Below, in pieces: positions 27,244-34,678 of a stretch of DNA of 38,784 nt. The notes beneath the pieces are model-generated. The model did no database searches, was not told the origin of the DNA, and saw only the letters and a program-made list of their open reading frames with translations. Each line of letters opens with the position of its first letter. Position 1 is the stretch's first letter. The DNA is from an uncultured Geobacteraceae bacterium (GTDB lineage Bacteria > Desulfobacterota > Desulfuromonadia > Geobacterales > Pseudopelobacteraceae). The DNA lies in assembly GCA_903925005.1 (NCBI GenBank), contig CAIYDX010000101.1, forward strand, positions 1-38,784, given 5' to 3'. Made by a program: the position numbers and the translations under genes.

Positions 27244-30200
27244 ACATCCTCCGTTTCAATGACAATTCACCATTCGGCCCGACAACCAGCGTATCGGCCC
27301 GGACAAGATCAAGTACAGTACGTAGCGCCATGATTTTTTCTTTGTTTTTCACCAGCTCCTGACGAAGCGGCAGCTCGGAAATACGCAAGCGTTCAACCTT
27401 GGGCAGGTCAATCGCAAACCCTTTAACCATAGCTTCCCCCTCCATGCTGAAAGCGCCATCGACCGCGGTAGCCCGCAGCCCTTTCAGGACGCCCAGCCGC
27501 AGCATTTTACGCTGAGCGACCACCTGTTCGTTGCGCTCATACGGATCAAGAGAGAAGAGCGCCCGTTCCATCGTATTCGCCCCTATTTTACGCACATTCA
27601 CCGCAAGCCGCAACTGTTCAAACAGTTCGCGCTGCTCGAAAGTCAACGGCGCGGTGAGACTTATCTCGCCGCTGATCTCGGCATCCTGGTTCCCCTGCAG
27701 CTTTCTGGTTTCCTTCGGCAGCAGCAGCGAAACATCAAGATTTGAAAACGAGCCGCCAGCGGCAATATTCGGAATATCGGGCCGTAGATCAAGCAGACCT
27801 TGCGCAAGGAGTGTTCCTCCGAGCAGATCCGCCTGTAAAAAACTGATGCCGCTCTTTTCCTGCGTAAAGAGCAGATCCCCCTCCAGCGCGGTAATCTCCA
27901 GGGGTACTCCGGCTGCTTTCGTTGAAATGCGGCGGACCGAGAACGAACGTGCTCCGCGGACATCACCGCGAAGATCGTCATGAATTCTGCCGACAATTTC
28001 GACCGCACCGGCATTCGCAGCAATAGCGGCCGATGGCCGGACAAGAGCGGCCGAAAGCGGCATCCAGCTTTCTCCCTGGGCCGCAGCCAGTGCATACGTC
28101 CGGTTAATCACAATATCGGAGCGCACCCCTTCGACATTTGTTCCGTCAGCCAATTGGATGCCTAAATCTCTTGTCTTCAACGCGCCGCGCAGTGCGAGTT
28201 CGCGACCGGCGGTCAGATCGACACGCACGTTGCCGCTGACATTCCCTGACAAGTCAATACCCGGCAGAAGCTGCTTCATCTCGCGGGAGAACACCCCTTC
28301 GACATTGGCAAACAGAGTCGCGTCCAAACGTTTGATCAATGTCGCCGTGCTGAACGGCTGCTTTTCGTCCAGCAACTTATCGATGCGACTGACGTTCAAC
28401 TCGGCTTCGTGCGAAACGGCAAGAGGGGCAAGCCGCAGCTCTTCGTTCAGGCGCAATTCCCTCCAGCCGGAAAGATCGCCATTGAAAGTAAGCGTACCAT
28501 GCTGCGCCGGCAACTCTCCGTACGGGCCGGAAAAGCCGCTTACAGCAGAGAACAGCACCTCGCCATCGAACCTGGCTGATTCGCCTTTTTTCGTCGCGAC
28601 AATATGCATACCCTGGCCGGTGCGTACGCCTGTCACGCTGATCGTCCCCACTGCCGAAGGTAACGTGGCAGAGATATTATCAAGTTTCACACCTAAATCG
28701 AATTTGTCAAACAACGACAATCCGGCCCTGACTGCCGTCAACGGATTCTTCCCCGCCGCAAAAGCCTGTTCCGGCAGCGGCGCGACCAGATCCCAGACCG
28801 CGTCCACAACTCCGTCCCCTTTAACACCGGACGGCAGGAACGGAGCGGCAAACGGCATCAGACGCCGCAGATCGAGCCGTGCAGCACCGAGAGTAGTAAC
28901 GCGCTGAGGCGACTCTCCCGAAAGGGCCGAGTCGGCGGTGAGCCGCAGAAAATCGCCAAGTGAAACCACCGCCGCGACATGCTGCAGAGACAACCGTCCA
29001 CCGTTGCCAGCCAGGAGGCGCAGGCCGGTAGCGGTCAGAGATGAAACAAGCGGGATCGGGCCAACACGTTTACCCGCCTGCGTACTTTGTAAGGAAGCAA
29101 CGGAAACGGCAAACTCGGGAACAGTGGCCTCAATGTCGCCGCTCTCGGCGGCACGGGCCAGAATTCGATGCTGCCCATGTACTTTTTCGATGGTCACCTC
29201 CGTTCCGAGTGACGCGCGATCAAGGTCGAAGGTTTGCGTAATGGTAGCGGAAGCAACAACTTTGCGCGGCGAGGCGCTCTTCAGATTGAGTTCGGTAACC
29301 GCCACCCCGGCTTTGCCGCCCACCCCCTGGATTGTGAGCGGCTGGGCGCCGGAAAGGGCGACACGCTGAACACTCCAGAGCAGGTCCGCCGTAAGGCTGG
29401 TCGGCAGTGCGGCGCTTAGCGGGCATCCCGCTTTTTCGACAAGCAGATGAATATCCTCCGCAGTCAGATCCACCTTATTAAGCGCCAGCCGAACGTGCGG
29501 AAGTTTGACGTCGAAACCTGCGACAGCAAGATCGCCCCTGTTTCCGGGGCCGTTCAGATGCAGTGTCAGAGAGCGAAGTGTCGCTTCGCCGACGATATCC
29601 TTTACCTGTGCGTTTGGAGGGAGCAGCGGGGCGGCCAGGGAAAGCGACCGGGCAAGATCAAGCTTTAAGGGGCCAAAATGGAGTTCCAGCGACCGTTCCG
29701 GAATTGTGGGACGGTTTACCTGAGCACTCCACGCGACATCGATCAAGCCCGGAACCGCCAAAGTTCCTCCGGAAAAATCGACCCGTTGGCGGACATGATC
29801 GGTGACAATCCGCTGCTGAAGCTTCAGATCAAGCGGCCCTAACCGCCCTGATTTCAAAACACCGCCGCTCGCGGCCAGCCTTGCTCCGTTAATCGAAAGC
29901 GTGGCGTGAATATCGCGATCGGCATCACTCTTTGCCCGCAGCAGAAACTCGATATTCCCCGCCAGTTTCGGGATCTCCGGGGGAATAAAAGGGTGTGCGA
30001 CCGCCAGCAGAGCCGGCAGATCCAGCTTCCCTTGCGCCGTAAAACCGTCAGCCTGACTGAGTCCGCCGGACAGCGTGATGTTTGTGCCGGGTGCGGACGC
30101 ATCCACGGCAAACAGCGCGGAAGCAAGACGAATCCGCTGTTCTTTGGTCACCAGATTGCTTATCTTGGAGCTGCAGCTGACTTTCCCAATATCGCGGACA

Positions 30201-30835
30201 TCTATGAATAGCCGTCCGTTCAACTCTGTCGTAATCGGCTTGGTAGCCAGTGAAGGCATCGCAAAATGAAGAGAGAAATCCTGCAGCCGCAGCGGTTTCA
30301 TCGGGGCCGGAGCATGAAACACAACGTTCAGCGGCGCCACCTCAGCCGTGACACGCAGATCCACCGGCAACGGGAAATCCAGCTCCTGAATGCGCTGGAT
30401 ATATTCTGCCACAAGCGTCAACGGATCTTTTGCCGGTTTTCGCGGTTCTTCCGGTCCGGGCGCCAGTTCAGCCCGTACATTCCTGACCCTGACCGCAAGG
30501 TCGATACCGAAACGTCCATCAGCTCCGCGAACGGCGGAAGGTATAACAACTATCTGGCCGATATCCGTTTTAAGAAGCGGCGCGGAACCGTCACCAAGAT
30601 TAAAGCCGGTCAGTGTCATACCACCGGACCGGGTCACGACAAGATTCGACCAAGTAACCTGGCGTTTCAGCGAGGTAGAAAGCGCTTGTTTGATCCTGGC
30701 CTGCACGGCTTGGCTGCCGACAATGGCAGGAAGAAACGCCAGAGTGACCAGTAACGCAGTCAATCCGCACACAGCAGCGAGCACGGTTATTATGAGGATG
30801 CGTTTGATATGTAATCTGCGCATGAACGTTTTCAT
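27233..30835 (-). CDS. AsmA-like (YdbH/TamB-type) envelope bridge protein
   Basis: This product of about 1200 residues has one N-terminal membrane helix (about 10-35, ILIITVLAAVCGLTALLVTL). The rest is a very long beta-rich periplasmic part with many glycine-containing strands, the pattern of AsmA-like proteins that form a lipid-conducting groove between the two membranes. The ending resembles YdbH-type proteins, with YERNEQVVAQRKMLRLG, then FAIDLPKVERLRISELPLRQ and a final VVGPNGELSLKRRMYAQ. The start is placed at 30835 (MKTFMRRLHIKR), before the helix; frames extending to 30922 would add 29 residues without basic character. It is the first gene of the five-gene operon and is followed by the DUF1318 lipoprotein with an 11-base overlap. 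A function in phospholipid transport to the outer membrane is inferred from family and neighbour. Confidence 0.78.
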   Translation of the reverse strand: MKTFMRRLHIKRILIITVLAAVCGLTALLVTLAFLPAIVGSQAVQARIKQALSTSLKRQVTWSNLVVTRSGGMTLTGFNLGDGSAPLLKTDIGQIVVIPSAVRGADGRFGIDLAVRVRNVRAELAPGPEEPRKPAKDPLTLVAEYIQRIQELDFPLPVDLRVTAEVAPLNVVFHAPAPMKPLRLQDFSLHFAMPSLATKPITTELNGRLFIDVRDIGKVSCSSKISNLVTKEQRIRLASALFAVDASAPGTNITLSGGLSQADGFTAQGKLDLPALLAVAHPFIPPEIPKLAGNIEFLLRAKSDADRDIHATLSINGARLAASGGVLKSGRLGPLDLKLQQRIVTDHVRQRVDFSGGTLAVPGLIDVAWSAQVNRPTIPERSLELHFGPLKLDLARSLSLAAPLLPPNAQVKDIVGEATLRSLTLHLNGPGNRGDLAVAGFDVKLPHVRLALNKVDLTAEDIHLLVEKAGCPLSAALPTSLTADLLWSVQRVALSGAQPLTIQGVGGKAGVAVTELNLKSASPRKVVASATITQTFDLDRASLGTEVTIEKVHGQHRILARAAESGDIEATVPEFAVSVASLQSTQAGKRVGPIPLVSSLTATGLRLLAGNGGRLSLQHVAAVVSLGDFLRLTADSALSGESPQRVTTLGAARLDLRRLMPFAAPFLPSGVKGDGVVDAVWDLVAPLPEQAFAAGKNPLTAVRAGLSLFDKFDLGVKLDNISATLPSAVGTISVTGVRTGQGMHIVATKKGESARFDGEVLFSAVSGFSGPYGELPAQHGTLTFNGDLSGWRELRLNEELRLAPLAVSHEAELNVSRIDKLLDEKQPFSTATLIKRLDATLFANVEGVFSREMKQLLPGIDLSGNVSGNVRVDLTAGRELALRGALKTRDLGIQLADGTNVEGVRSDIVINRTYALAAAQGESWMPLSAALVRPSAAIAANAGAVEIVGRIHDDLRGDVRGARSFSVRRISTKAAGVPLEITALEGDLLFTQEKSGISFLQADLLGGTLLAQGLLDLRPDIPNIAAGGSFSNLDVSLLLPKETRKLQGNQDAEISGEISLTAPLTFEQRELFEQLRLAVNVRKIGANTMERALFSLDPYERNEQVVAQRKMLRLGVLKGLRATAVDGAFSMEGEAMVKGFAIDLPKVERLRISELPLRQELVKNKEKIMALRTVLDLVRADTLVVGPNGELSLKRRMYAQ

Positions 30836-31061
30836 AGGCCATTTCTCAAAAAAACTGATGGATAACAATATCGTACCACTAAATACCCCAATTTCATATA
30901 GCGGTGCAATGTCAATCGTCACCTGTTTCAGGCTTTTTCAGATCCGGAAACTCGCACGTAACAATATTCCATTGATTAAAACATGTTATTTTCCCCGTTG
31001 CGTAATACCGGGAGCGGCTGTATATTCCATACAGGCAATCAGTCGGCTTAAACAGGGCTGT

Positions 31062-31077
31062 TGTGACGGCGATCACA
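31062..31077. promoter_or_regulatory. Possible Crp/Fnr-family binding site
   Basis: TGTGA-CGGCGA-TCACA is a perfect match to the palindromic core recognised by CRP-type regulators. It lies 227 bases upstream of the AsmA-like gene and 235 bases upstream of dbpA. Whether a regulator of that specificity exists in this organism is unknown. Confidence 0.4.
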
Positions 31078-31128
31078 TATCCGGCGAGCTAAGGGACTTG
31101 GAAATTATTAAAATACCGCTTTTGACTT

Positions 31129-31218
31129 GTAGGGGCTAAGCAAGTTTCATCTGCTTCGCCCACCTTTGAATCGGTGCCAACAAGGGTAAAGCAGGTGAAG
31201 CGTTTGCTTTACCCCCAC
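31129..31218. repeat. Palindromic element (GTAGGGGC-ended) upstream of dbpA
   Basis: The left arm (31129 to about 31161) and the complement of the right arm (to 31218) are alike: both begin GT(A/G)GGGG, pass through AAGCAA and end CTGCTT-N2-CCC. The two arms are separated by about 25 bases. The terminus resembles that of the element at 5050-5105. Confidence 0.6.
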
Positions 31219-31311
31219 GTTTAAAAACGGTAAATCAGCATTTTCTGCATCCCTTCAAGTAATCCTGAAAAATAAAGCTAAATACAGCATCACCCACAAA
31301 GAGAGTACCCC

Positions 31312-32700
31312 ATGAACCCAACGGCATTTTCCGCGCTCCACTTAAAGACCCCGATGCTCAAAAACCTGGCTTCGCTCGGCTATGCCGAAATGACGCCGAT
31401 TCAGGCCCACACCCTGCCGTTGATTCTTGCCGGGAAGGATGTAATAGCCAAGGCAAAAACCGGCAGCGGCAAGACCGCCGCCTTCGGCATCGGCCTGCTG
31501 ACGCACCTGGAGCTGGCCTCCTTGCGCGTACAGGCGCTGGTGCTCTGCCCCACCCGCGAACTTGCCGACCAGGTCGGCAAAGAGCTACGCCGCCTGGCCC
31601 GCTTTACCGATAACGTCAAGATCTTGACCCTCTGCGGCGGCGTCCCCTTCGGCCCACAGCTCGGTTCGCTGGAACATGGCGCCCATGTCGTGGTCGGCAC
31701 ACCGGGCCGCCTCCTCGACCATCTGCGCCGGGGGAGTCTCGACCTTGGCTCTCTGCAGACGCTGGTTCTCGACGAGGCGGACCGGATGTTAGATATGGGT
31801 TTTCAGGACGAGATCGGCGCGATAATCGCCGCCACTCCGAAAAAGAAGCAGACCCTGCTCTTCTCCGCCACCTACCCTGCGGAAATTACCGCGCTGAGCG
31901 CGGCGCTGCAGCACGATCCGGTCGAGATCAGCGTCGATGAAACCCATGACGAAAGCGTCATCGAGCAAATTCTCTTTGAGGTGTATCCTGATGAGCGGAC
32001 CGCAGCAGTGGCACGAATCCTCGGACATTATCGCCCGGAATCGACCCTGGTCTTCTGCAACACCAAAGTTGAATGTCAGGAGGTAGCCGCGGACCTGGTC
32101 GATATGGGTTTCGCGGCGCTGGCCATCCATGGCGATCTGGAGCAGCGGGAGCGCGATCAGGTGCTGGTTCGCTTCGCCAACAAGAGTGTTTCGGTACTGG
32201 TGGCAACCGATGTGGCCGCGCGCGGCCTCGACATAAAGGAACTCGCGGCGGTCATCAACTATGAGCTGCCTCGCAACCCGGAGATTCATACCCATCGCAT
32301 CGGCCGAACCGGGCGGGCCGGTGAACAGGGGTTGGCGCTGAGCCTGGTCACGGCGCACGAAAGCCGGCGGGTGCAAGCGATAGAAAACGTTCTCGATTGC
32401 ACTATTACCCGTGGCGATCTGTCATCGCTGACAGCGGCTACAGGCAGGCCTATTGCGCCACCAATGACGGCAATCTGCATCGACGGCGGTCGCAAAAACA
32501 AGCTGCGCCCTGGTGATATTCTCGGCGCATTAACCGGCGATGGAGGGATCGCGGGGAGTGAAGTCGGCAAGATCGACGTTTTTGATAACCATGCCTACGT
32601 GGCGATCATGCGCTCAAGCGCCGAGCAGGCTCTGGGCTGCCTGCGCGGCAACAAGATCAAAGGAAGGTTTTACAAGGTTAGGAAAGTTGATGAGTTGTGA
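31312..32700 (+). CDS. dbpA: ATP-dependent RNA helicase DbpA
   Basis: This 462-residue DEAD-box protein has motif I AKTGSGKT (48-55), DEAD (154-157), SAT (185-187) and HRIGRTGRAG (328-337). A C-terminal RNA-binding domain (about 390-462, RKNKLRPGDILGALTG through NKIKGRFYKVRKV) is diagnostic of DbpA. DbpA binds hairpin 92 of 23S rRNA and helps late assembly of the 50S subunit. Length and domain order match the family. It is a single-gene unit on the plus strand, divergent from the envelope operon, with GAGAG about eight bases before the ATG. No clear terminator follows it. Confidence 0.96.
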   Translation: MNPTAFSALHLKTPMLKNLASLGYAEMTPIQAHTLPLILAGKDVIAKAKTGSGKTAAFGIGLLTHLELASLRVQALVLCPTRELADQVGKELRRLARFTDNVKILTLCGGVPFGPQLGSLEHGAHVVVGTPGRLLDHLRRGSLDLGSLQTLVLDEADRMLDMGFQDEIGAIIAATPKKKQTLLFSATYPAEITALSAALQHDPVEISVDETHDESVIEQILFEVYPDERTAAVARILGHYRPESTLVFCNTKVECQEVAADLVDMGFAALAIHGDLEQRERDQVLVRFANKSVSVLVATDVAARGLDIKELAAVINYELPRNPEIHTHRIGRTGRAGEQGLALSLVTAHESRRVQAIENVLDCTITRGDLSSLTAATGRPIAPPMTAICIDGGRKNKLRPGDILGALTGDGGIAGSEVGKIDVFDNHAYVAIMRSSAEQALGCLRGNKIKGRFYKVRKVDEL

Positions 32701-32757
32701 ATTTAGCTGAAAATGGTAGTACGGTATGGACGTATTGCTCGGTGAAAAGCTGGAACA

Positions 32758-32884
32758 GTTTATAACAGTAGAAACCACAAGGGGTGACAAAAACACGGAA
32801 AGTTTATAGATGTAGAAACACCGATGGTTTATAGATATATAAACTTGCTTCTAATACTATAAACTTGTTTATACATATATAAAC
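32758..32884. promoter_or_regulatory. Array of five 18-bp palindromes (operator or iteron-like)
   Basis: Five copies start at 32758, 32802, 32827, 32847 (reverse strand) and 32867, with consensus GTTTATA-N4-TA(T/G)AAAC. The copies at 32827 and 32867 are perfect palindromes with 7-base arms; the others have one to three mismatches. The last three are exactly 20 bases apart and separated only by TT. The array ends 51 bases before the start codon of the HEPN-type gene, in a spacer with no coding signal, so it is probably a cooperative regulator-binding site for that gene. Confidence 0.8.
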
Positions 32885-32934
32885 AATTGGCTGTCAGCTC
32901 AATAACACGTTGGACGAAAACCAGGATAAATATT

Positions 32935-33878
32935 ATGAGCCAGAAAAAGAAACGCGACATAGTCCAGGAGATACTTGAGGTAAAAAACAGGCGGAAATAT
33001 TTAGCATCAATTTATGACGTACAAGCCAAGGTGATTGAGCTAAAAAGCTTGTATCCTCTGATGTTAACAATAGCCCTGAGTTCAACAAATACTTTCCAAT
33101 TTCACTTGTTGCTTGTATTGAAGCTGGATTTCGCCTTCTTATCAAAAGTCTCATCGATCATGGAAAGCCATATTCAGATAAAGCTCCAAAGCTTATCGGG
33201 GATCTCAAGTTTGATTATTCATTTATATCATCATTTCAAGGCACCAAAATCACAGTCGGTGATTTGGTGTCCCATCTTGTTCCTATCAGCAACTTCAATC
33301 AAATCAATAACCATATGTCAGAGCTTCTTGGCATTGCCTATGGAGAAGAGCTTTGTTTAGTTGAGTCCAATGGCCACAAAATTATTGATGACAAAAATCG
33401 AGTGTATTCGAGTGTTACAAAATGCTTTGAGTTACGCCATATTTTTTGCCATGAGGTCACCACCAAAGTCTCACTTGACATAGCAGAAGCCAAAAAGCTT
33501 ATTGATGATTGCAAATTATTTCTGATGGCAGCTGATAGTTCGCTTTCTAAAGTTCTCTATCCTGGCCCAATGATGTCCCAGTCTGAAATGAACATCAAAG
33601 TTGGTTCAGAGCTATATCAAGTTGAAAAAGAAATCTTTGCCGTACTTGATGAAATCAAGAGTTTACTTCCTGCTCAAAGAGTTAATCAACTTACTGCTTC
33701 ACATAAAAAGTGGGAGGCATACAGAAAAGCGTACGCAACCTACCGAGCTGATTCGTATAAGGGCGGAACATTATGGCCAATGGAATATTGCTGCTACGCA
33801 ACGCAAATAACTCAGAAAAGGCTCGAAGAATTAAAACAGTATTTAATCGAACTGCAAGAGTTTGATGATGTTAGATAG
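32935..33878 (+). pseudogene. HEPN-type protein gene with a one-base frameshift
   Basis: From the ATG at 32935 (AGGA eight bases upstream) the frame reads MSQKKKRDIVQEILEVKNRR up to a run of five A at 33042-33046. The continuation is in the -1 frame, open to 33878. Restoring one A joins IELK to KLVSSDVNNSPEF and gives about 314 residues. The joined protein has ACIEAGFRLLIKSLIDHGKP and, later, FELRHIFCHEV, whose R-x4-H spacing is that of HEPN ribonuclease domains. A charged helical C terminus follows. The gene is AT-rich compared with its neighbours, which points to recent transfer. Either it is a pseudogene, or the base is a sequencing error in a homopolymer. The overlapping in-frame starts at 33264 and 32887 are unlikely. 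Confidence 0.68.
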
Positions 33879-33890
33879 AAGGGTAGATCT

Positions 33891-33954
33891 AGTGTCGGGT
33901 CTACACATTGACAGAAAAGGTTCCCAGCTGACGTCAAAGTGTAGACCTGACACT
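33891..33954. repeat. 64-bp inverted repeat (MITE-like)
   Basis: The first 22 bases, beginning AGTGTCGGGTCTACAC, are repeated in inverted form at the other end (AGTGTCAGGTCTACAC when read on the minus strand), with about two mismatches and a 20-base centre. It lies just after the HEPN-type gene and before the unknown gene at 33996. It has no T-tract on either side, so it looks more like a small mobile palindrome than a terminator. Confidence 0.7.
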
Positions 33955-33995
33955 CTGACCTTTGCTCCCACACAACTGAATAAAGAGGACCAACC

Positions 33996-34523
33996 ATGAT
34001 AAAGGCAGATTACGAAGCAGTGAAAAACCATAACTACGTCAGCAATCGAGAATTTGTATGTGGACTCGTCGAGGTAATCGGCAACCGGATTAAGCTCAAT
34101 ATAAACAGTGAATTCCTCACAATATCAGACTCAGGTTTTACTGGCATTATCCCGCTTGATTCCGGGGACGATGCCGCGAGCATCGACAAAATGAGGACCG
34201 CAGCCGAATATTTTGCTGAATTGGCACAAGACATCCGTCAGGCCGCAGAATTATATCAATCCCAGAAACCCGAGACAGTCACGCCGGTCGAAACCGAGGC
34301 CAAGCCCAGAAATCAACATCAGCAGACGGAACACCTCGAAAAGATACATACCATACTGGAACAGTTGCCCGAAGAAGAGAAAGCGATCTATCAGAGGTTT
34401 GGCTTTGGTGAACGCGCTAGAATGTACAAAATGATCGACTACGAGACGGACCCTGTCAAAATGCAAGAGATAATTTGCACAATGATAAAAACTATTTCCG
34501 AGAAAAAGGGTTATCAGACTTGA
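33996..34523 (+). CDS. Hypothetical protein, family not recognised
   Basis: The 175-residue frame starts with ATG, and GAGGA is eight bases upstream. The N-terminal 65 residues look like a small beta-rich domain (FVCGLVEVIGNRIKLNINSE, then TGIIPLDSGDD). A helix follows (AAEYFAELAQDIRQAAELYQ), then a proline- and glutamate-rich linker (about 87-105) and a second helical part (HTILEQLPEEEKAIYQRFGF). No signal peptide or membrane segment is seen. It lies in the AT-rich island downstream of the HEPN-type gene in the same direction, with a 64-bp inverted repeat between them, so it may or may not belong to the same unit. No function can be assigned. Confidence 0.65.
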   Translation: MIKADYEAVKNHNYVSNREFVCGLVEVIGNRIKLNINSEFLTISDSGFTGIIPLDSGDDAASIDKMRTAAEYFAELAQDIRQAAELYQSQKPETVTPVETEAKPRNQHQQTEHLEKIHTILEQLPEEEKAIYQRFGFGERARMYKMIDYETDPVKMQEIICTMIKTISEKKGYQT

Positions 34524-34561
34524 GGAGAGAGAAACACGTCTCCTCATTCGGCATTTGGCCA

Positions 34562-34599
34562 CCTTCTCCATTAGGCCCTGTGGGTCCTAATGGAGAAGG
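34562..34599. other. Perfect 14-bp inverted repeat upstream of the MFS gene
   Basis: CCTTCTCCATTAGG (34562-34575) and its exact complement CCTAATGGAGAAGG (34586-34599) enclose a ten-base loop that can itself pair CCC with GGG. No T-run follows, so a terminator is unlikely. It is 80 bases before the MFS start and could be a leader structure or an operator. Confidence 0.7.
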
Positions 34600-34678
34600 A
34601 ACCGGCTGGAGATTGATTCTTCTCAAGTTATTGAAAGTTTTATTTAGCCGATTCAGATTCATTTCAAAGAGGATCACC

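Larger units (their letters stand above)
30836..31311. other. Divergent intergenic region between the envelope operon and dbpA
   Basis: This 476-base spacer holds no convincing gene. It contains a TGTGA-N6-TCACA site (31062-31077), a nearby 17-base palindrome CTGTAT-N5-ATACAG (31018-31034) and a GTAGGGGC-ended palindromic element (31129-31218). Promoters for both flanking units must lie here, but no clear -35/-10 pair was found for either. Confidence 0.6.

Noticed and set aside
31018-31034. LexA box (CTGTATATTCCATACAG)
   Set aside because: The spacing between CTGT and ACAG is nine, not the eight of the enterobacterial box, and LexA of Geobacter-type bacteria is thought to use a different motif.
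32758-32884. CRISPR array
   Set aside because: The repeats are 18 bases, palindromic, in mixed orientation and as little as two bases apart, with no unique 30-base spacers and no cas genes nearby.
33264-33878. Independent 204-residue gene starting at 33264
   Set aside because: The same frame continues upstream for more than 200 bases with protein-like sequence, and joins the 32935 start after a one-base correction.
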